Assembly: GCA_021837545.1 (NCBI GenBank)
Contig: JAKBFR010000066.1
Span: 1-12,395 of the forward strand
DNA: 12,395 bases
Direction: 5' to 3'
Origin: Bacillota bacterium
GTDB lineage: Bacteria; Bacillota_A; Clostridia; Clostridiales; Clostridiaceae
Below are positions 1 to 6,037 of this stretch, in pieces; positions within the stretch are counted from its first letter, which is position 1; each line of letters starts with the position of its first letter. A model generated the notes under the pieces. That model did no database searches. It saw nothing but the letters and a program-made list of their open reading frames with translations, and was not told the origin of the DNA. The position numbers were made by a program, and so were the translations under genes.

Positions 1-11
1 AGTTCTTAAAT

Positions 12-316
12 GGTATTGCGCAACATAGATACCAAAAGTGAAAATTAGGGTTAATTGAATAAACTACCGAAATGAAGGTTATGCATTTGTTCGGGTTACT
101 GAGGATTTAGCTGTGAATTTCTAACAGTAGGCGTTGTACCCATTTCAACATGCTCCCAATATACATTGAGACAAGTAAAAATGGAACAACTCCTACTGAA
201 GAAACATCCAGCAAAATTCTCCGCAACTGGAACAAACGCATGTCTTCCTTTTCGGTTTATTAGTACTAAACTTAAATTTTTACATTACTGCAAGTCTTTT
301 TATATTTCGCAATACC
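12..316. repeat. Long imperfect palindrome: two diverged ~150-bp copies in inverted orientation
   Basis: The two halves of this segment are reverse complements of each other with mismatches and small gaps. Matched blocks include GGTATTGCG (12-20) against CGCAATACC (308-316), an AATAAAC/CCGAA block (58-71 against about 250-262), ATGC.TTTGTTC (81-92 against 230-241), and CAGTAGGCGTTGT (125-137) against ACAACTCCTACTG (186-198, 12 of 13 paired). The centre lies near 161-164, with CAAT/ATTG as the innermost pair. Either strand as RNA could fold into one long hairpin. It begins 22 bp beyond the stop of the CBS-domain gene and carries no convincing gene; the open frame across it on the plus strand has no ribosome binding site. 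I see no clear target-site duplication. It could be a decayed MITE-like element, two insertions of one intergenic repeat, or a structured RNA or terminator. The fold symmetry is seen directly; the nature is inference. Confidence 0.75.
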
Positions 317-338
317 GGTCAATTAGTGAAGGTTATTT

Positions 339-788
339 TTATCCTTCATCGTACATTGAAAAATGCTGTCTTTCTAAATCTTTTCTCTTTTCCATTTCAT
401 TAAAACAATAATTTATTATATCACTTCTTTTTATTATTCCTATAAAGGTTCCGTCATCATCAGTTACTGGCACAAAATTTTGGCTTACTGCTAACGATAT
501 TAGGCTTTCTATATTGGAAGTTATAGATACAGATTTATGGATTATTCTCTTAGTTATATCTTTAACCTTAACAGCTTCAGTGTTCTTAAAATTTAAATTA
601 TTAGTATTTTTTAATTTCCATAATAAGTCTCCCTCTGTCAGCGTTCCTACATATTTTCCTGCTCTATCTATAATTGGTATTGCTGTATAGCCGTATTGCT
701 CCATCTTTTCCATAACTTGTCTCATAGTTGCATCCTGATTTTCACATACTACTTCATTTTTAGGTGTAAGAAAAAAGGCTATATTCAT
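339..788 (-). CDS. Two-CBS-domain protein
   Basis: A 149-residue soluble protein made almost wholly of a tandem CBS (Bateman) pair. CBS1 covers about residues 18-62, with the typical IPIID..GKYVGTLTEGDLL strand-turn-helix. CBS2 covers about 85-130, with FVPVTDDDGTFIGIIKRSDII. CBS pairs usually bind adenine nucleotides and act as energy or ligand sensors; the ligand here is unknown and no catalytic domain is attached. The start is set at 788 because AAAGGA sits nine bases upstream; an in-frame ATG at 806 has no comparable ribosome binding site and would add MKGFYN. The gene is the last of the run MutS-like, exonuclease, CBS, but the 122-bp gap before it leaves room for a separate promoter. A 6-bp inverted repeat (TGAAGG 327-332, CCTTCA 343-348) overlaps the stop codon. 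Confidence 0.9.
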   Translation of the reverse strand: MNIAFFLTPKNEVVCENQDATMRQVMEKMEQYGYTAIPIIDRAGKYVGTLTEGDLLWKLKNTNNLNFKNTEAVKVKDITKRIIHKSVSITSNIESLISLAVSQNFVPVTDDDGTFIGIIKRSDIINYCFNEMEKRKDLERQHFSMYDEG

Positions 789-910
789 ATTATAAAATCC
801 TTTCATTAATGTATTCGTCCGACTTCTTTACAAGTCTATTTTATCACATTTGTAGTTAAAATTCTTTAAAGAAATTATTACTATTGTTAAATATTTATTT
901 AAATTCACCT

Positions 911-1816
911 TTATTCATTCCAATTTTCCAATTTATAAACATAATTTAAATACACTTCATCTTTTAGAATACTATTAACTTCATTATATGCTTCTTCTCC
1001 CTTAAGGGTTTTTTTTACTAAAACTTCGCACAAAACATTATTTTTACATTTAGGGCATATGCCTACAGCTGCAAACCTCCAATTTAAAAGTTTTATTGGT
1101 GTTTCTAATTCAACTTTCTTGCCGCACTTAGGACATTTTAGCATTAATTTTTCCTCATCAATTTTAATACTTTCAAGATTTGAAACATGTATTGCTGGCA
1201 TATTATATATGTCCTTAACTAAATAATTTTTAATAACTCTAGAATTATATACTCTTCTAAATACCTCAACTGTATACTTAGCATCATTTAATGCATCATG
1301 TAATTTTGTTTCATCTACCTTAATTTTAAGCTCTTCTAAAGCTACTTTAAGTCCTAATGATTTCTTATGAGCTAACATTTTAGTTACATATTCTTGAATA
1401 TCTAAATATTCATTAAGCCAACTTAAATCATTATAATTATAATAATTTGCATTTATAATTAACTCTACAACATCATCTTTTGCCCATGAACAAAGAATAT
1501 CTCCATCTTCAAACATATCTTTAAGTTTCCCTATAGCTTTATCAAATGATATTCCCTTTTCATTAAGTATATCCATATCTATCTTTGTAATTTCAGTTAC
1601 TACCGGATTAATTAGAGGAAATACTGTAGGTTTAACATATTCTCTAATTTCACTTATAGGTTTCATGTACTTATCTACTTTCACAGCTCCTATTTCTATA
1701 ATTTCATTTTCCAAATTGACTGAATCAAATTTCCCATGTTCTTGAAAAAAATTCTTGTGATAATTAGTTATATTTTTTAAATTATTAAACTCCAAATCAA
1801 TAATAATGTACCCCAT
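911..1816 (-). CDS. DEDDh-family 3'-5' exonuclease with C-terminal zinc ribbon (ERI-1/KapD-like)
   Basis: A predicted 3'-5' exonuclease of the DnaQ/RNase T fold. The motifs are in order: Exo I IIIDLEFN with D7 and E9, Exo II near W111-D115, and Exo III HDALNDAKYT with H173 and D178, the DEDDh pattern of the KapD/ERI-1 branch. After the nuclease domain (about residues 1-190) comes a possible zinc ribbon with CPKC at 228-231 and CPKC at 254-257. That is not part of a minimal DnaQ exonuclease and may contact nucleic acid. The substrate (DNA or RNA) cannot be read from sequence; ERI-1 relatives trim structured RNA. The start at 1816 has AAAGGA seven bases upstream. It follows the MutS-like gene by 36 bp, so co-transcription is likely. 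At 301 residues it is longer than bare exonuclease domains because of the ribbon and a C-terminal tail. Confidence 0.9.
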   Translation of the reverse strand: MGYIIIDLEFNNLKNITNYHKNFFQEHGKFDSVNLENEIIEIGAVKVDKYMKPISEIREYVKPTVFPLINPVVTEITKIDMDILNEKGISFDKAIGKLKDMFEDGDILCSWAKDDVVELIINANYYNYNDLSWLNEYLDIQEYVTKMLAHKKSLGLKVALEELKIKVDETKLHDALNDAKYTVEVFRRVYNSRVIKNYLVKDIYNMPAIHVSNLESIKIDEEKLMLKCPKCGKKVELETPIKLLNWRFAAVGICPKCKNNVLCEVLVKKTLKGEEAYNEVNSILKDEVYLNYVYKLENWNE

Positions 1817-1852
1817 ATCTATTCCTTTCTAAAGTTAATTTTATTATAGTTC

Positions 1853-3643
1853 TTAAATATCTATTCCTGCAAGTTTCATTAAATGAATTGCATTTTGTGT
1901 TTCACTCTTTCCACTTCTTAATATATAATCAAATTTAATTTTATCATTTTCATAGAATTCTCTAAAGTTATAATTTATTATACTTTTGTTTTCTCTTTCT
2001 AAGTCACATAATTCTAAATCATGTGTAGATACAAGTCCTACTCCTCCATATTCAATTAATTGTTTGATTAGTACTATAGCACCTGTATGCCTATCTTTAG
2101 AATTAGTTCCTTTAAATATTTCATCTAAAAGAAAAAATATCTTTTCTCCTCTTTTAGATGCTTCTATTAATATTTTTATCCTTAGAATTTCTGCATAGAA
2201 TGATGAAATACTTTCTTCTAAATTATCTTTTGTTCTCATGCAAGTATATATATTCATAATACCACATGAGAATTTATCTGCACATACCGGTGCCCCTATA
2301 TAACTAAGAACTAAATTTACACCTAATGTTCTTAGGAACGTACTTTTACCAGACATATTAGAACCTGTAATTAGGGATACCTTTTTTTCTCCTATTAATG
2401 AAAATGTATTTCTAACTGCTTTTTTTCCAAGTAGTGGATGACCTATATTAATTCCTTCTATCTCATTCTCATTTAAAATGACAGGATAAGTCCAATCTTT
2501 ATTTTCAAAAGAAAGATTGCATATACTATTTAATGCATCTATCTCATGCATTACTTTAAGCCATTCTTCAAGTTTGTCACCATTTCTTTCTCTCCAATTT
2601 TCTAAACTTCTCATTAAAAACACATCTGAAAACAAAAGGATATTTAATATTAAATAATATGCATTATATGCACTATTGCCTGCCCAATCTAATATATTCG
2701 AAAATTTTCTCATTTCTTCTTTACAACTTAATTTATCATTTTTTAATTTATTATTTAAATTTTTTAAATATAGGGAATTAAATTTTTCATTTTCTATTAA
2801 ACACAAAATTCTACTATATCCATCTACACTGTATTTTATAGATTCAAATAATCTAAGTTCTTTTGCCATACTTTTAGATAATATCTTAACAACAATAAAA
2901 TTTACCATAAAATCTAAAATTAAAAATGATTCTGGTATTATTCCTTTAACTGCTAAATATATTGAAAAAATAGTTGCTAGCATAAAAGTACAAGCAATTG
3001 CTACTCTTAAAGGGTTTGAAAATTCTTTTTCTTTGCTCCACTTAATTAGAATATTTAGATCTACATCTTTTGATTTCTTTAAGCTACCTTCAACAATTAT
3101 TTTTTGTCTCCATATAACTTTTTCCCCCAACTCCCTTATAGCTTCTTGCCTTTCTTTTATCTCATTATTAGTTAAAGCAGTTTCTCTTTTCAATAATTTT
3201 GATAATTCTGTTCTTCCACCTTTAGTAACTGTAGTATTAATGTATTGAAAAATTGAATTATTTCCAAACACATCTAAATCATTTATAAATGAATGCTCAT
3301 CATCTAAATATTCTGATCCATTATCTTTTAAATTTTTAAACTCTCCATACAGTCTTTTGAGCCCTTTTTTATTAATATTTATTAACAAATCAATTCTTTT
3401 TTTATATTCAAATATATTATTATGATAAAATACTAAGCCTAAAAAAACTCCTACAAGAAATATTGTTGCAACTACAATTAACATTATTTTATTTTGTCTA
3501 TATAAAAAGTAATCAACCAAAGCGCATAGTAATACTAAGACTAATCTACTCCATCCAATAATATTTACTTTACTGCTTAAAGCATTACTTTCTTTGCTAT
3601 TATTTTCTATATTATTTTTATAAAATTCTTCTGCTAAACTCAT
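1853..3643 (-). CDS. MutS-like ATPase with predicted membrane segments
   Basis: A 596-residue protein with a C-terminal MutS ABC-type ATPase domain: Walker A GSNMSGKST (427-435), a DNLEESISSFYAEI signature-like stretch (473-486), Walker B FFLLDEI (503-509, D507/E508), FKGTNSKDR (510-518), and an STHD H-loop (539-542). Residues about 120-370 resemble the MutS core/lever region. There is no mismatch-recognition domain I (no Phe-X-Glu), so this is not MutS1, and I see no Smr or KOW domain as in MutS2. Hydrophobic stretches at about 32-49, 53-73, 213-232 and 239-255, with a weaker one at 326-343, suggest membrane anchoring, a feature of a little-studied MutS-related family in Firmicutes. The ATG at 3643 has AAGGAG five bases upstream. 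A substrate and any role in repair are unknown. The DEDDh exonuclease follows 36 bp downstream. Confidence 0.88.
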   Translation of the reverse strand: MSLAEEFYKNNIENNSKESNALSSKVNIIGWSRLVLVLLCALVDYFLYRQNKIMLIVVATIFLVGVFLGLVFYHNNIFEYKKRIDLLININKKGLKRLYGEFKNLKDNGSEYLDDEHSFINDLDVFGNNSIFQYINTTVTKGGRTELSKLLKRETALTNNEIKERQEAIRELGEKVIWRQKIIVEGSLKKSKDVDLNILIKWSKEKEFSNPLRVAIACTFMLATIFSIYLAVKGIIPESFLILDFMVNFIVVKILSKSMAKELRLFESIKYSVDGYSRILCLIENEKFNSLYLKNLNNKLKNDKLSCKEEMRKFSNILDWAGNSAYNAYYLILNILLFSDVFLMRSLENWRERNGDKLEEWLKVMHEIDALNSICNLSFENKDWTYPVILNENEIEGINIGHPLLGKKAVRNTFSLIGEKKVSLITGSNMSGKSTFLRTLGVNLVLSYIGAPVCADKFSCGIMNIYTCMRTKDNLEESISSFYAEILRIKILIEASKRGEKIFFLLDEIFKGTNSKDRHTGAIVLIKQLIEYGGVGLVSTHDLELCDLERENKSIINYNFREFYENDKIKFDYILRSGKSETQNAIHLMKLAGIDI

Positions 3644-3722
3644 AATCTCTCCTTAATACAATTTTATTATAATTCTAAAACTCTAATTTACATTATCTAT
3701 ATAATTAACACTTCCTATTTAT

Positions 3723-3750
3723 AGTTTACGTTATTAGAAGTGTGTGTCAA
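3723..3750 (-). promoter_or_regulatory. Candidate vegetative promoter of the MutS-like gene run
   Basis: On the minus strand a perfect -35 TTGACA (3745-3750) is followed after 16 bp by TAAACT (3723-3728), a 4-of-6 match to the -10. TATAAA at 3718-3723 is closer to consensus but at 21 bp spacing. The site lies about 75 bp before the MutS-like start and after the terminator of the NYN gene, which is where a promoter is needed. AT-rich DNA makes the -10 assignment loose. Confidence 0.5.
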
Positions 3751-3793
3751 TTATTTACCATACATTCTTTTGATTATTAATTTTCTCCTATAG

Positions 3794-3851
3794 TAAAATA
3801 AAAGCAAATTAAGACATCTTATATTTCTTGTAAGATATTTCAATCTGCTTT
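3794..3851 (-). terminator. Rho-independent terminator of the NYN gene
   Basis: A long hairpin whose arms are 3801-3821 and 3831-3851 with a 9-base loop. In the minus-strand RNA 20 of 21 positions pair, three of them as G-U wobbles, with one A-C mismatch; the wobbles would be mismatches on the plus strand, which supports minus-strand function. The stem base AAAGCA/TGCTTT runs into TATTTTA. It lies about 57 bp past the stop of the NYN gene. Confidence 0.75.
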
Positions 3852-3907
3852 ATTGGGCGCAATTTGAACTGCTCTAATTTATCCGATATCTAGCATTATT
3901 AATTCTT

Positions 3908-4654
3908 TTATTTTTTAACTTTGTTTCTAACAAGTGTTTCGCCCCTATTTGTTTTTCCTGACTGTATTTCAAATTTGTTTAATGATGATATAAAAGAAGA
4001 TAGCTTTGGATATCCATAATTCCTTGTATCAAAATCTGGGTAACGCATGTTAAGTTTATTTCCAACCACTCCTAAATTTGCCCAACCTTCCTCATCAGAG
4101 CTCTCTGTTATAATATTCTTTATAGATTTTACAAGCTCTCCTAGATTTGCTAAACCTTCTTCTTTTGGTATATGTTGCTTTTCTAAAACCTCATCAATAT
4201 TATTAATATTGGTAATGCTTCCAGCTAAAACTTCAAGATATTTAAACTTTTCGCAAGCTGATATGAAAGGTGTAGGTGTTTTCTTCTCTCCCATACCAAC
4301 AACATACATTCCAGCTTCTCGGAGCCTAGCAGCCAATCTCGTAAAATCGCTATCGCTTGAAATAATGCAAAAGCCATCTACATTTTTTGAATAAAGTATA
4401 TCCATTGCATCAATTATTAATGCTGAATCTGTTGAATTTTTACCTGTTGTATAGTTATATTGCTGGATTGGAGTAATAGAATAATTAAGAAGCACATTCT
4501 TCCATGAAGCAAGTTGTGGTTTTGTCCAGTCTCCATAAATTCTTTTATAAGTTGGTGTCCCATGATTTGAAAGTTCATCAAATATATATTTTATATATTT
4601 GTCTGATACATTATCAGCATCAATTAAAACTGCAATCTTTTTATCATTTTCCAT
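3908..4654 (-). CDS. NYN (PIN-like) domain putative ribonuclease with OST-HTH/LOTUS-like C-terminus
   Basis: A 248-residue protein. Residues about 5-140 form a NYN domain with the conserved acids: IDADNV (D12, D14), STDSALIIDAMD (D76, D82) and ISSDSDF (D101, D103). These cluster to bind metal in PIN/NYN nucleases, so an RNase activity is expected but not shown. FTRLAARLREAGMYVVGMG (104-122) continues the fold. The C-terminal part (about 168-245) has the pattern of an OST-HTH/LOTUS domain, seen in LabA/YacP-distant relatives and thought to bind RNA. The start at 4654 follows GGGGGA seven bases upstream. The gene appears monocistronic: about 260 bp separates it from the MutS-like gene and a strong terminator follows it. 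No partner is evident; the neighbouring exonuclease and MutS-like genes are suggestive only. Confidence 0.88.
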   Translation of the reverse strand: MENDKKIAVLIDADNVSDKYIKYIFDELSNHGTPTYKRIYGDWTKPQLASWKNVLLNYSITPIQQYNYTTGKNSTDSALIIDAMDILYSKNVDGFCIISSDSDFTRLAARLREAGMYVVGMGEKKTPTPFISACEKFKYLEVLAGSITNINNIDEVLEKQHIPKEEGLANLGELVKSIKNIITESSDEEGWANLGVVGNKLNMRYPDFDTRNYGYPKLSSFISSLNKFEIQSGKTNRGETLVRNKVKK

Positions 4655-4993
4655 TTAGTATTCCCCCGACCTCGATAGTTTAGTATTTTCTTTAATATTC
4701 TAGTAGATAATTTAGCCTATATAATATTTTTGATATTATATAAACATTGTATCACGTTATAGTAAAATTTTGTAATTTTCTTCTTATTTTTTATATTTCA
4801 ATTTAATTATAAATGTTTTAGTATATTATTATGAATGTATTCAGTATACGTTGTTGATATAATATGTAAATTATTTCCTCATAAAATCTATTCTTCTGTT
4901 TCACAATCATCCCTAAATTTTTCATATTTTATTTAATTGCATTACTTCCAATAATAGAAAAATATGCTCTACAAATACTTAAATTAGCTTTAC
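4655..4993. other. Intergenic stretch, no gene seen
   Basis: This AT-rich gap lies between the NYN start and the terminator of the metal-binding lipoprotein. It contains the possible NYN promoter and a perfect 10-bp inverted repeat (4718-4727 and 4733-4742) made only of A and T, in the NYN leader. I found no open frame with a ribosome binding site and no recognisable RNA gene. Confidence 0.6.
4746..4775 (-). promoter_or_regulatory. Possible promoter of the NYN gene
   Basis: On the minus strand TTACAA (4770-4775), an 18-bp spacer and TACAAT (4746-4751) approximate a vegetative promoter about 90 bp before the NYN start. Such matches arise easily in DNA this AT-rich, so this is tentative. Confidence 0.35.
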
Positions 4994-5039
4994 AAATTTA
5001 ACTCCCCCAGAGGAGAGTTCCTCTGGGGGAGTTAAATTT
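4994..5039 (-). terminator. Very strong hairpin terminator overlapping the stop codon of the metal-binding lipoprotein gene
   Basis: Bases 4994-5014 and 5019-5039 pair perfectly (21 bp) around a 4-base loop. The core is CTCCCCCAGAGGA, by far the most GC-rich stretch nearby. The stop codon TAA (5038-5040) lies in the base of the stem, so the hairpin starts before translation ends. On the minus strand the stem is followed by TTTGTAAAG and has AAATTT within its base; the T-tract is short, but the stem is exceptionally stable. Because the hairpin is symmetric it might also block transcription from the other side, though no plus-strand gene is present. Confidence 0.8.
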
Positions 5040-5949
5040 ATTCAATTTTACTTTGTTCTTCGGATAAACATTTATATATTTCATCTAAGTTATATCTCAT
5101 AGCTTCTAGATAACTCTTGTTGTCTTCTTTAGACTCTAGTGTCATTATTGGAACTACTTTAGCTTTAACTTCCTTTGCTAAAGTTTCTGAAACTTTAGGA
5201 CTTGCTAGTGATTCTGAGAAAACAGTCTTTATGTTATTTTCCTTACAAAAATTAACTAAGTTTTCTAATTGTTTTGGAGTCGGTTCTCCTTCCGTAAATA
5301 AGTTTTCTATTGATCTTTGTGTTAATCCAAAATCTCTGCATAAATATCCAAAAGCAGCATGACCTGTTATAAAATTCTTTTTACTTAATGTATCAAATTT
5401 AGGTTTGTATTCATTATATAAACTTTCTAATTCTTCTTTAAATTTTTTATAATTTTCTTCATAATAATCTTTATTTTTCTCATCGAGCTTAACAAGAGTA
5501 TTTTTTATATTTTCAGATTGTATTTCTGCATTTTTTAAACTTAACCAAATATGAGGGTCAATAGCTTCTTCTTCTTTTCTAACTTCAACGCCAGTACTTG
5601 AATCCACAATAGTTACACCCTTATCCTTAATAGTTTCATTAACTTGATCTACCCAAGTCTCCATACCTAATCCATTATAAATAAAAGCCTTGCTCTTAAT
5701 TAATGCTTCAAAGTCTTTAGTTTTAGGTTCATAATCATGAGGTTCCATATTCTCTGGCACTAAACAAATAACCGTCACTTTATCTCCTGCAATTTTCTCT
5801 GTAAATTCTTTCAATGGATATATTGAAACAATAATACTTAATTTCTCATCAGTTGTACTTTGTGTTGTAGTATCGGTCTTAGCTCCACAGCCTATTAACA
5901 TAATACTCATTAATGCCGCTAAAAATCCCGAAATAACTTTCTTTTTCAT
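5038..5949 (-). CDS. Zinc/manganese-type ABC transporter substrate-binding lipoprotein (ZnuA/AdcA family)
   Basis: A cluster A-I (ZnuA/TroA-like) extracellular metal-binding protein of 303 residues. A type II signal peptide with lipobox LIGC predicts lipidation at C21. Metal ligands expected from the family are H71 in EPHDYEP, H133 in DPHIWLS, H197 in TGHAAFGYL, and an acidic fourth ligand near E246 or later. The His-rich loop of many ZnuA proteins is absent; a short acidic stretch (EVRKEEEAID, 122-131) takes its place, so zinc against manganese cannot be decided. The start has GGAGG six bases upstream. No permease or ATPase gene lies beside it in the window, so it probably serves a transporter encoded elsewhere. 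It has its own TTGACA promoter and a candidate operator, and ends in a strong terminator. It starts 88 bp beyond the yhaN-like stop. Confidence 0.9.
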   Translation of the reverse strand: MKKKVISGFLAALMSIMLIGCGAKTDTTTQSTTDEKLSIIVSIYPLKEFTEKIAGDKVTVICLVPENMEPHDYEPKTKDFEALIKSKAFIYNGLGMETWVDQVNETIKDKGVTIVDSSTGVEVRKEEEAIDPHIWLSLKNAEIQSENIKNTLVKLDEKNKDYYEENYKKFKEELESLYNEYKPKFDTLSKKNFITGHAAFGYLCRDFGLTQRSIENLFTEGEPTPKQLENLVNFCKENNIKTVFSESLASPKVSETLAKEVKAKVVPIMTLESKEDNKSYLEAMRYNLDEIYKCLSEEQSKIE

Positions 5950-5963
5950 ATTATACCTCCGTT

Positions 5964-5986
5964 TTGCATTTGACTTGCATTTGCAA
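5964..5986 (-). promoter_or_regulatory. Candidate metal-regulator operator (repeated TTGCATTTG)
   Basis: On the plus strand TTGCATTTG occurs twice (5964-5972 and 5975-5983), 11 bp apart, about one helical turn. The second copy extends to TTGCATTTGCAA, an inverted repeat TTGCA/TGCAA with a 2-bp centre. The site lies just after the expected transcription start of the metal-binding lipoprotein gene and before its ribosome binding site, a good position for repression. A Fur-family (Zur-like) or MntR-like repressor is plausible, but I cannot assign the motif to a named regulator. Confidence 0.5.
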
Positions 5987-5997
5987 CTCTGTTTATA

Positions 5998-6026
5998 ATA
6001 TTACTGATAAAACTTAAATATGTCAA
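5998..6026 (-). promoter_or_regulatory. Vegetative promoter of the metal-binding lipoprotein gene
   Basis: The minus strand has a perfect -35 TTGACA (6021-6026), a 17-bp spacer and -10 TAATAT (5998-6003). The start of transcription would fall near 5990, immediately before the TTGCATTTG repeats. The promoter sits in the short gap after the yhaN-like stop. Confidence 0.7.
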
Positions 6027-6037
6027 GATAAGGCACT

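Noticed and set aside
166..411. Plus-strand open frame from a TTG codon across the palindrome and the end of the CBS gene
   Set aside because: No ribosome binding site, TTG start, and it runs antisense into a well-supported gene; the other plus-strand frames at 1986-2198, 2676-3248, 4047-4394, 5117-5362, 6813-7001 and 8277-8525 are likewise antisense shadows.
862..873. Perfect 12-bp palindrome TTCTTTAAAGAA between the exonuclease and CBS genes
   Set aside because: Short and AT-rich, with no T-tract or second copy; expected by chance in this composition.
2328..2339. GTTC-TTAG-GAAC, LexA-like half-sites
   Set aside because: The half-sites are everted relative to a LexA box and lie inside the MutS-like coding region.
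4718..4742. 10-bp inverted repeat of only A and T in the NYN leader
   Set aside because: No G or C in the stem and no T-tract; not a credible terminator or named operator.
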